Shown: positions 1 to 7,116, counted from the first letter of the stretch. The stretch: DNA of 11,510 nucleotides from Dehalococcoidales bacterium (GCA_016929875.1 JAFGHZ010000057.1:1-11510); one strand, 5' to 3'. Numbers and translations: made by a program. Notes: generated by a model from the letters alone, not told the origin.

Positions 1-2
1 AA

Positions 3-86
3 GAGCTCGTTAAGAAGTCCGAGCGTCTGCGGGAGCTTATTTCGACTGTAGATAGGACCATCAAACAATTGAGAGGAGAAGATAAG
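3..86 (+). other. Open frame upstream of and in phase with purC; MerR-like coiled-coil tail
   Basis: Reading in phase with purC from base 3 gives 28 codons with no stop before the purC ATG at 87. The peptide begins ELVKKSERLRELIST and ends TIKQLRGEDK. Leu/Val residues fall every seven positions (L2, L9, V16, L23), with L12 and I20 between them, so it reads as one amphipathic coiled-coil helix. MerR/TipA-type regulators usually end their dimerisation helix in a similar way (RLxxLIxTIxxTIxxLxGE). There is no ATG, GTG or TTG in this frame before the TTG at 69, so if it is coding its start lies left of the window. Either a regulator gene is fused to purC, or it has lost its stop, or the open frame is chance. 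Frame 1 also closes nearby, at 49-51. The family assignment is my inference from pattern only. Confidence 0.4.
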
Positions 87-986
87 ATGCAATTGACAAC
101 AGATTTGCCCCTTCCCTCGTTCGTAAAAGGAAAAGTCCGTGATACTTATGATATGGGCAAGTATTTGCTGATTGTGGCTACCGACCGCATTTCTGCTTTC
201 GATTCGGTCCTCCCCTGCGGTATCCCTGACAAAGGCAAAGTATTGAACCAAATTTCCGCTTACTGGTTTGACCGAACGAAGAAGATTGTTCCCAATCATG
301 TCGTCGAGGCGGTTGATAATGTGAAAGTTCTGGACAAATATCTTACCGCCGAGAAACGTTTTGCTTATCCCGGGTATCTGGGAGGACGTTCGATGGTCGT
401 CAAGAAGGTTGAGCGATTACCGGTAGAATGTGTCGTGCGGGGCTACCTTGCCGGTTCGGCATGGGCGGAATATCGAAAGAGCGGGACTGCCTTCGGGATA
501 CCTTTACCTAAAGGTATGCTGGAAAGCCAGGAATTACCCGAGCCTCTGTTTACTCCGACTACCAAGGCGGAGTCGGGGCATGACCTGCCGATAAGTATCG
601 AGACGATGGGGAAAGAAATCGGAGTAGACCTTGCCAAGGCAATTGAAGAAAAAAGCCTCGCGGTTTACAACTTTGCCCGTAAGCAGGCGATTGCCAGAGG
701 AATTATCATTGCCGATACCAAGTTCGAATTCGGATTGGACAACGGTAAATTGATTGTTATCGATGAAATGCTGACACCGGACTCATCGCGTTTCTGGGAT
801 GTGAAGCTGTATAAAGTAGGGCAGTCCCAACCCAGCTATGATAAACAACCGGTGCGCGACTGGCTGATAAAGTCCGGCTGGAATAAAGAACCTCCTGCGC
901 CGATGCTGCCCCCCGAAGTTATCGAATCGACCGCCCGCATTTACCGTACTGCTTATGAGCGGCTGACAGGAAAAAAGCTGGTGTAA
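87..986 (+). CDS. purC: Phosphoribosylaminoimidazole-succinocarboxamide (SAICAR) synthase
   Basis: PurC joins CAIR and L-aspartate with ATP to give SAICAR in cytosolic de novo purine synthesis. The 299-residue protein is the longer SAICAR synthase form. Family signatures are in order: KGKVRDTYD near residues 15-23, the ATP-site stretch SAFDSVLPCGIPDKG, VVRGYLAGSAW, the loop LFTPTTKAESGHD, IADTKFEFGL and VIDEMLTPDSSRFW. The ATG at 87 is chosen because a GAGGAG Shine-Dalgarno sequence lies just upstream and the product then starts with the usual short lead into the KGKVRD motif. A TTG at 69 would only add part of the unrelated upstream helix. No other purine gene is visible. purC converges on the his operon. 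Its upstream frame is open to the window edge, so a longer fused product cannot be ruled out. Confidence 0.95.
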   Translation: MQLTTDLPLPSFVKGKVRDTYDMGKYLLIVATDRISAFDSVLPCGIPDKGKVLNQISAYWFDRTKKIVPNHVVEAVDNVKVLDKYLTAEKRFAYPGYLGGRSMVVKKVERLPVECVVRGYLAGSAWAEYRKSGTAFGIPLPKGMLESQELPEPLFTPTTKAESGHDLPISIETMGKEIGVDLAKAIEEKSLAVYNFARKQAIARGIIIADTKFEFGLDNGKLIVIDEMLTPDSSRFWDVKLYKVGQSQPSYDKQPVRDWLIKSGWNKEPPAPMLPPEVIESTARIYRTAYERLTGKKLV

Positions 987-1215
987 GGAAAAAATACCTC
1001 TCCTTTTGAAGGGAGAAGAAATCTCTATCTTCCTATCAGCAATCCCCTCGTACTATCCCTGTTATGAAACTCGGAGATGAGTCTCTTTTCAGCAGGAGTG
1101 CATCCGATAAGGATTTTTACTTCCTTTCATCGACGCTTTTGCCATTCCAGCGAAGGCTGGAATCCAGATGATTAGTAACTGGATTCCGTATCAAGTACGG
1201 AATGACAATATAGTG
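987..1215. other. Intergenic region between convergent purC and hisB
   Basis: The region separates two converging genes. Bases 998-1020 contain a weak TCTCC/GGAGA inverted repeat that does not make a convincing terminator. The only clear structure is the palindromic repeat at 1139-1211. I see no further gene here. Confidence 0.6.
1139..1211. repeat. REP-like palindromic repeat unit
   Basis: Two hairpins stand in tandem: ATTCCAGC-GAAG-GCTGGAAT (1144-1163) and ATTCCGTA-TCAAG-TACGGAAT (1183-1203). GGAATCCAG (1159-1167) is also the reverse complement of CTGGATTCC (1180-1188). The outer ends TTGCCATTCC and GGAATGACAA are near-perfect inverted repeats. This CATTCC...GGAATCCAG layout is typical of dispersed intergenic palindromes in many bacteria. 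Lying between convergent 3' ends, it could also help terminate or protect the transcripts, but neither hairpin is followed by a T-tract. Confidence 0.75.
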
Positions 1216-1806
1216 CTACTTTTCTATTTTCTGTTTGGTGCTGGGGAGTTCACCAGCAGTGCGGGTATCAATACGTGTAGCGATATCCAGCGCTCTTCCC
1301 AGTGCTTTGAACAGTGCTTCCGCCTTGTGGTGGTCGTTCATGCCGTAGTGGACATGAGCGTGTATGTTCATCCTGCTTTCCAGAGCGAACGACTCCATAA
1401 AATGGCGGACAAGGTCGGATTGAAAGCCCTGCATATCATTCTTTTTGAATTCCACATCGAGCACACAATAGCCCCGCCCGCTGATATCGATAGCGACCAT
1501 TGCCAGCGACTCGTCCATCGGGACAGTGGCATCTGCCATCCTGACGATGCCCAATTTCTCTCCAAGCGCTTCATTGAAAGCTTTTCCCATGCAAATGGCG
1601 ATATCTTCCGCAACGTGATGCTGGTCGTCGCCGGAAGCCGTCAGTTTAATATCGAACCGGCCGTGTTTGGCGGTCTGTGAAAGCAGGTGGTCGAGCATTT
1701 TGATGCCGGTATCGATTTCATATTTGCCCGTACCATCCAGATTCAAACTCAGATTGATTTTGGTCTCCTGGGTGACACGCTTGATGTTAGATTTACGCTT
1801 TGACAT
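1216..1806 (-). CDS. hisB: Imidazoleglycerol-phosphate dehydratase
   Basis: HisB removes water from imidazole-glycerol phosphate to give imidazole-acetol phosphate, the sixth step of histidine synthesis. The 196-residue protein has the usual length of a monofunctional enzyme, with no phosphatase domain. The two metal-binding repeats are visible: DTGIKMLDHLL then DQHHVAEDIAICMG in the first half, and NDHHKAEALFKALGRAL near the C-terminus, giving paired HHxxE(D) manganese ligands. HHVAED replaces the commoner HHTxED. The ATG at 1806 is supported by a GGAGGA Shine-Dalgarno sequence inside the last codons of hisC, three bases away, so translation is probably coupled. It is the last his gene in the window, with only the palindromic repeat downstream. 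Confidence 0.95.
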   Translation of the reverse strand: MSKRKSNIKRVTQETKINLSLNLDGTGKYEIDTGIKMLDHLLSQTAKHGRFDIKLTASGDDQHHVAEDIAICMGKAFNEALGEKLGIVRMADATVPMDESLAMVAIDISGRGYCVLDVEFKKNDMQGFQSDLVRHFMESFALESRMNIHAHVHYGMNDHHKAEALFKALGRALDIATRIDTRTAGELPSTKQKIEK

Positions 1807-1809
1807 CGG

Positions 1810-2895
1810 TTATCCTCCTATTTCTCGGAGTGCTTTGATTACGGCATCGGTGTGCTCCGGTTTACCCACGCTGATGCGGATGCAGTCCTTGATACGGTTC
1901 TGGTCGAAGTAGCGTACCAGTATGCCTTTTGCCTGTAACTTTTTATATAATTCTCTGGCGTCTATCCCTTCGACCCTGCAAAGAATGAAATTCGATTGTG
2001 AAGGATAGACTTTGAGCCAGTCTATTTTTTGCAGTCGGGTGAAAAGCCTTTTCCTTTCGGCGATGAGCTTTTTGACACTATCTATCAAATAGTCGGTATC
2101 TTTGAATGATTCTGCAACGGCGGCGATAGCAGCGGCATTTACGTTATAGGGAATTTTGATTCTAAGGATGAAATCCGCGATCTCCGGAGGGAAAAGTCCG
2201 TAGCCGATTCTCAAGCCTGCCAGCCCTGCCCATTTACTGAAAGTCCGCAGGATGATAAGATTGTCGTACTTTTTCATCAGAGGCACGACAGTCTGTCCGC
2301 TGAATTCATAGTATGCCTCATCCACGACCACGGGCACGCCTGTTTCCAGTAATTCGATGATATCTTTTCTCGGAGTCAGGTTACCGGTAGGGTTGTTAGG
2401 ATTGGCAATGAAGATGATTTTCGTTTTTTTGCCAGCGGCGGATTTGACCTTTGCGATATCGATATTGAAATTTTCGTCCCTGGGGATTTCTACCAGTGTA
2501 CCGCCGCACAGTTTTGTGCTGAAACTGTAAATGCCGAAGGTAGGGGTGCAGTTGATTACTTCGTCGCCTTTATTTACCAGCAGGCGAATGAGAAGGTCGA
2601 TGAGTTGATTGCTGCCGCTCCCCGCGACGATGTATTTTGCGTCGATGCCTGCATAGCCTGCCAGCAGTTTCCTCAGTTTTTCCTGCCCGTCGTCGGGGTA
2701 GATATTGAACTGCTGGAATTGTGACAGGGCTTTATTCACGCGAGGCGAACAGCCGTAAGGATTTTCGTTGGCGTCCAGCTTGATGATGTCTCGGGTAGCG
2801 ACATCGATTTTGCCTTCGAGAGTTTCCGGGGAGGTGGCGGCGGAATATCCTCCGAAGGCAAGCAGGTCTTTCTTTATCAATTTTTCTATACCCAT
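1810..2895 (-). CDS. hisC: Histidinol-phosphate aminotransferase
   Basis: HisC is a PLP-dependent fold-type I aminotransferase that converts imidazole-acetol phosphate and glutamate to histidinol phosphate. The 361-residue sequence shows LDANENPYG (residues 40-48), AGSGSNQLID for phosphate binding (91-100), NPNNPTG (165-171), VDEAYYEF with the pyridine-nitrogen Asp192 (191-198), and RTFSKWAGLAGLRIGYG, in which Lys221 should hold PLP. RISVG near the C-terminus supplies the substrate-carboxylate arginine. The ATG at 2895 lies one base after the hisD stop, and an AAGGAA ribosome-binding sequence sits in the hisD tail. Closely related aminotransferases act on other aromatic substrates, but the his operon context settles the assignment. 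Confidence 0.95.
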   Translation of the reverse strand: MGIEKLIKKDLLAFGGYSAATSPETLEGKIDVATRDIIKLDANENPYGCSPRVNKALSQFQQFNIYPDDGQEKLRKLLAGYAGIDAKYIVAGSGSNQLIDLLIRLLVNKGDEVINCTPTFGIYSFSTKLCGGTLVEIPRDENFNIDIAKVKSAAGKKTKIIFIANPNNPTGNLTPRKDIIELLETGVPVVVDEAYYEFSGQTVVPLMKKYDNLIILRTFSKWAGLAGLRIGYGLFPPEIADFILRIKIPYNVNAAAIAAVAESFKDTDYLIDSVKKLIAERKRLFTRLQKIDWLKVYPSQSNFILCRVEGIDARELYKKLQAKGILVRYFDQNRIKDCIRISVGKPEHTDAVIKALREIGG

Positions 2896-2896
2896 T

Positions 2897-4186
2897 TTAG
2901 TTCTTTTTCCTTGTGTTTCTCAGTCGAAGTTCGATTGCCTGCGCATGGGCGTCCAGTCCTTCGGCACGGGCGATGGTACTTGCCGCTTTTCCCGCCAGGT
3001 TCATCAGGGCATCGCCGACACTGCTTAAATTCGTTATTTTCACAAAGTCGGTAACGTTCAGCGGCGAGAAAAATCTCGCTGTGCCTTCAGTCGGCAGGAC
3101 ATGTGAAGGACCTGAAATATAATCGCTCATAGGTACGGTCCCTTTCTGTCCGTAGATAATACAGCCGGCATTGGTAAGCTGTTCTTCGTAGGCCGGGCTG
3201 CCCGGTTTGACCAGCAGCAAAACATGTTCCGGGGCATACATATTGGTCAGTGCGATTGACTCTTTCATGTTTTTCACGATGACAATCATTCCGTTGTTTT
3301 TCAGCGATTCCTTGATGATTGCCTGGCGCGAGCAGAATTTCATCTGCCTATCGAGTGTTTCCACGATTTTTTCAGCAAGCGGACGCGAATCGGTAATTAA
3401 AATCGATGGCGATAAACCGCCGTGCTCTGCTTGTGCCAGCAAGTCGGAGGCACAGTACTCAGGGTCGGCCGATTCATCCGCAATGACCACCACTTCGGAT
3501 GGACCCTGAAGGCCATCGATGCCGACTGCTCCATAGACCTGTTTTTTCGCCAGCATAACATAGATATTACCCGGTCCGCAGATTTTATCCACTCGCGGGA
3601 CGGATTCCGTACCGAAAGCGAGGGCTGCAATTGCCTGAGCTCCTCCGATAGAGAAAATCCGGTTGACTCCCGCGATGTCAGCGGCAACCAAAATTGAGGG
3701 TGAAATACTTCCGTTCTTACCGGGTGGTGTTACCAGAATTACTTCTCTGACACCGACCACTTTTGCAGGTATGGCGGTCATCAGCACTGTCGAGGGATAA
3801 CTGGCAGTGCCGCCGGGAGCATAAACACCAACCTTCTCCATCGGGCGGACCATCCAGCCTGTTTTCCCGTGGGTGTATGTTTTTAGAGAGCGCTCTTTCT
3901 GCATCTGGTGGAAAGCGCCGATACGCTCCGCCGCCAGCTTCAAAGCATCGATTAGTTCAGGTTTGACTTTTCTGTAGGCGGCTTTAATCTGCGCCGGTTT
4001 TATTTCCAGAGAAGATAGCTTTGCGCCGTCGAATTTTTCAGTAAGCTCCAGTAGTGCCGCGTCGCCGCGTTTCCGCACGTCGTCGATGATTTTTTTGACG
4101 GACGCTTCCTGTTTGTAGTCCAGACTTTTGGGTGCCTGTCTGTCGAGCAACTTTTTCGCTTTGTCGAAACCTTCAATAATTTTCAC
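2897..4186 (-). CDS. hisD: Histidinol dehydrogenase
   Basis: HisD oxidises L-histidinol to L-histidine in two NAD-dependent steps. The 429 residues match the family length. The expected zinc ligands can be picked out by their motifs: Gln252 and His255 in AQAEHGG, Asp355 in MSDYISGPSHVLPT and His414 in LDAHAQ. The catalytic Glu320-His321 pair is in YAPEHV. The GGTASYPSTVLM and KICGPGN stretches are also typical. The start is a GTG at 4186 that shares the four bases GTGA with the hisG stop, a translational-coupling arrangement. No ATG nearby fits as well. The order hisG-hisD-hisC-hisB is common in bacterial his operons. Confidence 0.95.
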   Translation of the reverse strand: MKIIEGFDKAKKLLDRQAPKSLDYKQEASVKKIIDDVRKRGDAALLELTEKFDGAKLSSLEIKPAQIKAAYRKVKPELIDALKLAAERIGAFHQMQKERSLKTYTHGKTGWMVRPMEKVGVYAPGGTASYPSTVLMTAIPAKVVGVREVILVTPPGKNGSISPSILVAADIAGVNRIFSIGGAQAIAALAFGTESVPRVDKICGPGNIYVMLAKKQVYGAVGIDGLQGPSEVVVIADESADPEYCASDLLAQAEHGGLSPSILITDSRPLAEKIVETLDRQMKFCSRQAIIKESLKNNGMIVIVKNMKESIALTNMYAPEHVLLLVKPGSPAYEEQLTNAGCIIYGQKGTVPMSDYISGPSHVLPTEGTARFFSPLNVTDFVKITNLSSVGDALMNLAGKAASTIARAEGLDAHAQAIELRLRNTRKKN

Positions 4187-5604
4187 TTATTTGCCTCTTG
4201 TTTAACCGCTGCTTTATTCAGTAATTTTATGATTTTCTCTATTCTTGCCTTTTTGACAGGGCTGTACGCTTTGTTTTTAGCTCCAATCAAACGCGCGGTG
4301 GATTCGAAGAGCGTATCAATAATTTTCAGGTTATGCCTTGCAATGGTACTGCCGGTTTCCGTGTTTTCAATCAAAAGGTCGGCATCCTCAGGCAGGAACG
4401 CTTCCGTCGCACCCCAGGTCGGTATGACACGGTACATTCCGAGATGATTATCGCGTGCATACTTATCGGCAATATTAACATATTCCGAGGCAACCCTGAT
4501 AGGGGCGGTGTTTTCCGCATAGAACCTCTGCAAATCGTAGATATTATCCGCCGGTACATCCTTACCGACCACTGCCACGATCCTTACCCAGCCGAGTTTC
4601 AGGTCGGCTAATTCCTGCACCGGGCTGGAAGGGAACGAGTCGAGGTGGTCGGTTACCCAGTCGAGTCCCGTAATTGCCAGGTCGAAATTGCCGTTGGCTA
4701 CCTGCAAAGGCATATCCTGAGGTCTGATGACCCTGATGAATACGTCGTCAAGATTACTGATCGGCCGGCGGTTACCTGTCGATGACGGATAGTCGTCAAG
4801 TTTTATACCCGCTCTATTCAGCAGTTCGACGGTGTGCTTTTGCTGGTGTCCGTCCGGCAGGGCAATACGAACCATGTCTTTATCTATTACTGCAGTTGAA
4901 AAACGTCCGGCTGAAGAGACTTTCGCAGGAGTCGTTGATTTGCTTTTCCCCGGTTTTATCGTTTCCAGTGTCGTTAAGACGTCGCTGAGGTCTTTTTGTT
5001 CCCAGCTTTTCCGGTTTGCGATAAGGCAGGCGTTGAAATTCATTACTTTACATAAAGATTTCAATCCATTATTGAATAGCTTCTCGTCGGTATCGCCTGC
5101 TACCAGCGCCAGTGTGGCGTTCTCCGGCGGGTAAGCTTCGGCGCCCCCCCAGACGGGGTAGATACTGAACCGTTTGACACGCAGATTCAGGATAAATGAC
5201 TCGGCGATGTTAGGGTATTCACTGGCGATACGGACAAGTTCCGATTTCGAGGACAGGCTAGCCAGCGACGGTATTTTTGCATAGCTGCTTGCTGCCAGAT
5301 ATAAAGTGCCTTTTCCATACCCCAGGTCTCTGATTTTAATCGGAGCCGAAGCGGGATATTTCGATGTAAGTTCCTCCAACCAGTCTATCCCGCAGATACC
5401 AATATCGTAGTTGCCGATAGCTACCTGGATGGGGATGTCTTTCTCCTGAAAGACTTTTGCCGTCATATCGAGGAAGCGGAGGGATTTCACGCGGTAGTTG
5501 CGCAATCCCTCGTTATAGCCTTCCATTTGCCAGCCGGTTTTCTCCAGCAGAAGGGCGGTCTCGGCGAGCAACTTTCCTTTGGGCAGGGCAATCTTAATCG
5601 TCAC
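4183..5604 (-). CDS. hisG: ATP phosphoribosyltransferase, tandem fusion of two short-form HisG domains
   Basis: HisG couples ATP to PRPP, the first and usually feedback-controlled step of histidine synthesis. Short-form HisG has about 210 residues and long-form about 290; this protein has 473. Residues 1-212 and 244-465 are two copies of the short-form fold, joined by a Lys/Ser/Thr/Pro linker (about 213-243). Copy 1 shows ALPKGKLL (6-13), YDIGICGIDWL (66-76) and ASEYPNIAESF (127-137). Copy 2 shows ALPDGHQ, RPQDMP (294-299), FDLAITGLDWV (308-317) and ASEYVNIADKY (372-382). The PRPP loop TETGSTIARHNLK (415-427) is intact only in copy 2; at the same place copy 1 reads GDTDEKLFNNGLK. The PKG lysine is kept only in copy 1. 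The GTG start at 5604 overlaps the upstream hisZ stop as GTGA. Confidence 0.88.
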   Translation of the reverse strand: MTIKIALPKGKLLAETALLLEKTGWQMEGYNEGLRNYRVKSLRFLDMTAKVFQEKDIPIQVAIGNYDIGICGIDWLEELTSKYPASAPIKIRDLGYGKGTLYLAASSYAKIPSLASLSSKSELVRIASEYPNIAESFILNLRVKRFSIYPVWGGAEAYPPENATLALVAGDTDEKLFNNGLKSLCKVMNFNACLIANRKSWEQKDLSDVLTTLETIKPGKSKSTTPAKVSSAGRFSTAVIDKDMVRIALPDGHQQKHTVELLNRAGIKLDDYPSSTGNRRPISNLDDVFIRVIRPQDMPLQVANGNFDLAITGLDWVTDHLDSFPSSPVQELADLKLGWVRIVAVVGKDVPADNIYDLQRFYAENTAPIRVASEYVNIADKYARDNHLGMYRVIPTWGATEAFLPEDADLLIENTETGSTIARHNLKIIDTLFESTARLIGAKNKAYSPVKKARIEKIIKLLNKAAVKQEANK

Positions 5605-6848
5605 TTTCCCGCTCCCAGTATCTTCAGGACTTCTCCCACTGTTTTAGCGGTCGTTTTTTGTTTCTTTGATTGGTTGGCAATAACAAACTGCGGTGAGGCA
5701 TTTTTTATTTCAATCAGCCATTGAAAATCATCTTTGTTTTCATTATCCAGTTCCAGAGCGACGATAAATCCGGCTTTACGCAGGCAGCCTGCGATTTCGC
5801 AGGCTTCTCTGACGGTTTTTACTCCGTCGTTGACAAACCGAACCAGTATCTTTTCAGGTTCCTGCTTGATTTGCGGGGGTGTTTTCATGATATTCATCAG
5901 ACGGTCGAGGCGTAAGGCAAAGCCGGAAGCGGGGATATCCTTGCCTCCCATCAATGGAATGAGGGCATCGTATCTGCCGCCCTGTCCGACTCTGGTTTTC
6001 CCGACGAATAATTGAAAGATAATACCGGTGTAATATTCGAAACCTCTGCCTGAGGCAATATCGATCTGATATTTTTGTCCCATAGTCTCCAGCAAATCGA
6101 CGATGCTCAGGAAATTGTCTAGCGCCGGTTTAAATTCGGGCAGGTTTTGATTAAAAACTGCTTTGAGATTGCGTAAAAATCCCGGGGTTTTACCTTTCGT
6201 ATCGAGCAGCGGCGTCAATAAACGCATCAGCTCGGGGGTTTGTGATTTTAACCGTGCCAGGACTGCCGTGTTACCGTCGAGGATCTGGTCGAAGACCTTA
6301 CCCTGCTCTTCCGGGGATAACCCGAACCCTGCCAGCAAAGCCCTTATCAGACCAGCGTGAGATAGCTTCAATTCGACATCCTCGAGCCCCAGTTTTTTCA
6401 GTACTTCGATGGCGAGAGTAATCAGTTCTACATCGGCGTATTTCGAACCTGCACCGATTAGCTCCGTACCACATTGCCATCTCTCTCTATTTTCCTTGCC
6501 GGTCTCTTCGAAGGTGAACGTATTTATGATGTAGAAAAGCCTGGCGAGCTTTTTATCGACCAGATTATCGATATAGAGCCGGACGGCAGGGATGGTACCT
6601 TCCGGCCTGAGTACTACTCTTTCTCCGCACCAGCCGTCCCAGTCGAGGAAGGAGTAAACCTTACTCAGTGTCCCGGCTGTGAGTGTCCCGGCCGAGGTAA
6701 ACAGGTGCAGGGACTCGATTGTCGGGGTCCTGACTTCTTCATATCCCCACTTGAGGCATGAATCCCGGAAAATCCCCTCGACGAGCCGAAACTGGGTCAT
6801 TTCTTTCGGTGAGAGGTCTCGCGTTCCTTTACATTTTTGAATTCTCAT
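5601..6848 (-). CDS. hisZ: ATP phosphoribosyltransferase regulatory subunit (HisS-like HisZ)
   Basis: The 415-residue protein is a paralogue of the histidyl-tRNA synthetase catalytic core. It keeps CKGTRDLSP at the N-terminus, LRPEGTIPAVR (motif 2 start, 80-90), RGFEYYTG (268-275) and GQGGRYDAL (motif 3 region, 288-296). The motif 2 arginine expected in an active synthetase (FRxE) is Thr112 here (TFTFEE), and the RxRQFHQ stretch reads RERWQ. This points to HisZ, which binds histidine and activates short-form HisG, rather than an active HisS. A degenerate anticodon-binding-like tail (about 332-410) is still present. First gene of the operon, overlapping hisG by GTGA. The ATG at 6848 with AAAGG seven bases upstream is preferred over a TTG at 6881, which has no ribosome-binding site. 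An active HisS remains possible. Confidence 0.82.
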   Translation of the reverse strand: MRIQKCKGTRDLSPKEMTQFRLVEGIFRDSCLKWGYEEVRTPTIESLHLFTSAGTLTAGTLSKVYSFLDWDGWCGERVVLRPEGTIPAVRLYIDNLVDKKLARLFYIINTFTFEETGKENRERWQCGTELIGAGSKYADVELITLAIEVLKKLGLEDVELKLSHAGLIRALLAGFGLSPEEQGKVFDQILDGNTAVLARLKSQTPELMRLLTPLLDTKGKTPGFLRNLKAVFNQNLPEFKPALDNFLSIVDLLETMGQKYQIDIASGRGFEYYTGIIFQLFVGKTRVGQGGRYDALIPLMGGKDIPASGFALRLDRLMNIMKTPPQIKQEPEKILVRFVNDGVKTVREACEIAGCLRKAGFIVALELDNENKDDFQWLIEIKNASPQFVIANQSKKQKTTAKTVGEVLKILGAGK

Positions 6849-6920
6849 TTTATTACCTTTTCCAGCTTGATGATTAACCAATTATACAATAATGTGCAGT
6901 GCTGTTTGTTATTAAAATAA

Positions 6921-6947
6921 TAAGCCCGAGATTTTACCTCGGGCTTA
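6921..6947 (-). terminator. his operon attenuator: intrinsic terminator hairpin
   Basis: On the minus strand TAAGCCCGAG (6947-6938) pairs perfectly with CTCGGGCTTA (6930-6921) across a seven-base loop. The U-rich run TTATTTTAAT follows directly. The hairpin lies between the leader ORF and hisZ, inside the predicted operon transcript, so it should act as a conditional terminator (segments 2 and 3 of the attenuator). It could also stop any read-through from birA. Confidence 0.85.
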
Positions 6948-7001
6948 AGTTCCTATTATATTTGTAGTTTTTGTTTAACGACCGATTGACCAAGCCCGAG
7001 G
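6937..7001 (-). promoter_or_regulatory. Alternative antiterminator pairing in his leader
   Basis: Segment 1, CCTCGGGCTT (7001-6992), lies inside the leader ORF at codons 18-21. It is perfectly complementary over 10 bp to segment 2, AAGCCCGAGG (6946-6937), which is also the 5' arm of the terminator. Segments 1 and 3 are the same sequence, so 1:2 and 2:3 pairing exclude each other. Segment 1 begins 15 bases after the last His codon. A ribosome stalled on the His codons should therefore leave it free to pair with segment 2 and block the terminator. Functional use is inferred. Confidence 0.75.
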
Positions 7002-7052
7002 GTTGGTTAGAATAACGTGAGCATGATGGATGACATTGGCTCGGTAATACAT
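6975..7052 (-). CDS. hisL: his operon leader peptide (HHAH), 25 residues
   Basis: An ATG at 7052 opens a 25-codon frame closed by TAA at 6977-6975. The peptide begins MYYRANVIHHAHVILT and ends NPRAWSIGR. Codons 9, 10 and 12 are CAT, CAT and CAC, a local histidine enrichment just ahead of the mutually exclusive hairpins that precede hisZ. This is the architecture of classical enterobacterial his leader peptides, although the His run is shorter (3 in 4 codons). The ribosome-binding site is not ideal: AAGGAG (7072-7067) is 14 bases from the ATG, and a closer GAG sits at 7058-7056. The symbol hisL is used by analogy. The reading frame is directly visible; translation and function are inferred. 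Confidence 0.72.
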   Translation of the reverse strand: MYYRANVIHHAHVILTNPRAWSIGR

Positions 7053-7088
7053 TTACTCTATTCAGTCTCCTTCAGTATCAAATTTAAT

Positions 7089-7116
7089 CTTATAATGAGT
7101 TACATAATGTTGTCAA
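7089..7116 (-). promoter_or_regulatory. Promoter of the his operon
   Basis: The minus strand reads TTGACA (7116-7111), 16 bases, then TATAAG (7094-7089). This is a perfect -35 box with a five-of-six -10 box. It begins five bases after the birA stop. The predicted transcript start near 7082 gives a leader of about 235 nt before hisZ, which contains the leader peptide and the attenuator. Confidence 0.8.

Noticed and set aside
1168..1680. Rightward 170-codon frame opposite hisB
   Set aside because: It is the antisense of hisB, which has intact HHxxE motifs and a ribosome-binding site. The frame shows no family features.
6881..6886. TATAAT on the minus strand close to hisZ as a second promoter
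   Set aside because: No acceptable -35 box at 15-19 bases. The strong TTGACA/TATAAG promoter upstream and the attenuator layout explain the region.
6955..6960. Another TATAAT inside the his leader
   Set aside because: It lacks a -35 box and lies between the two attenuator stems. AT-richness accounts for it.
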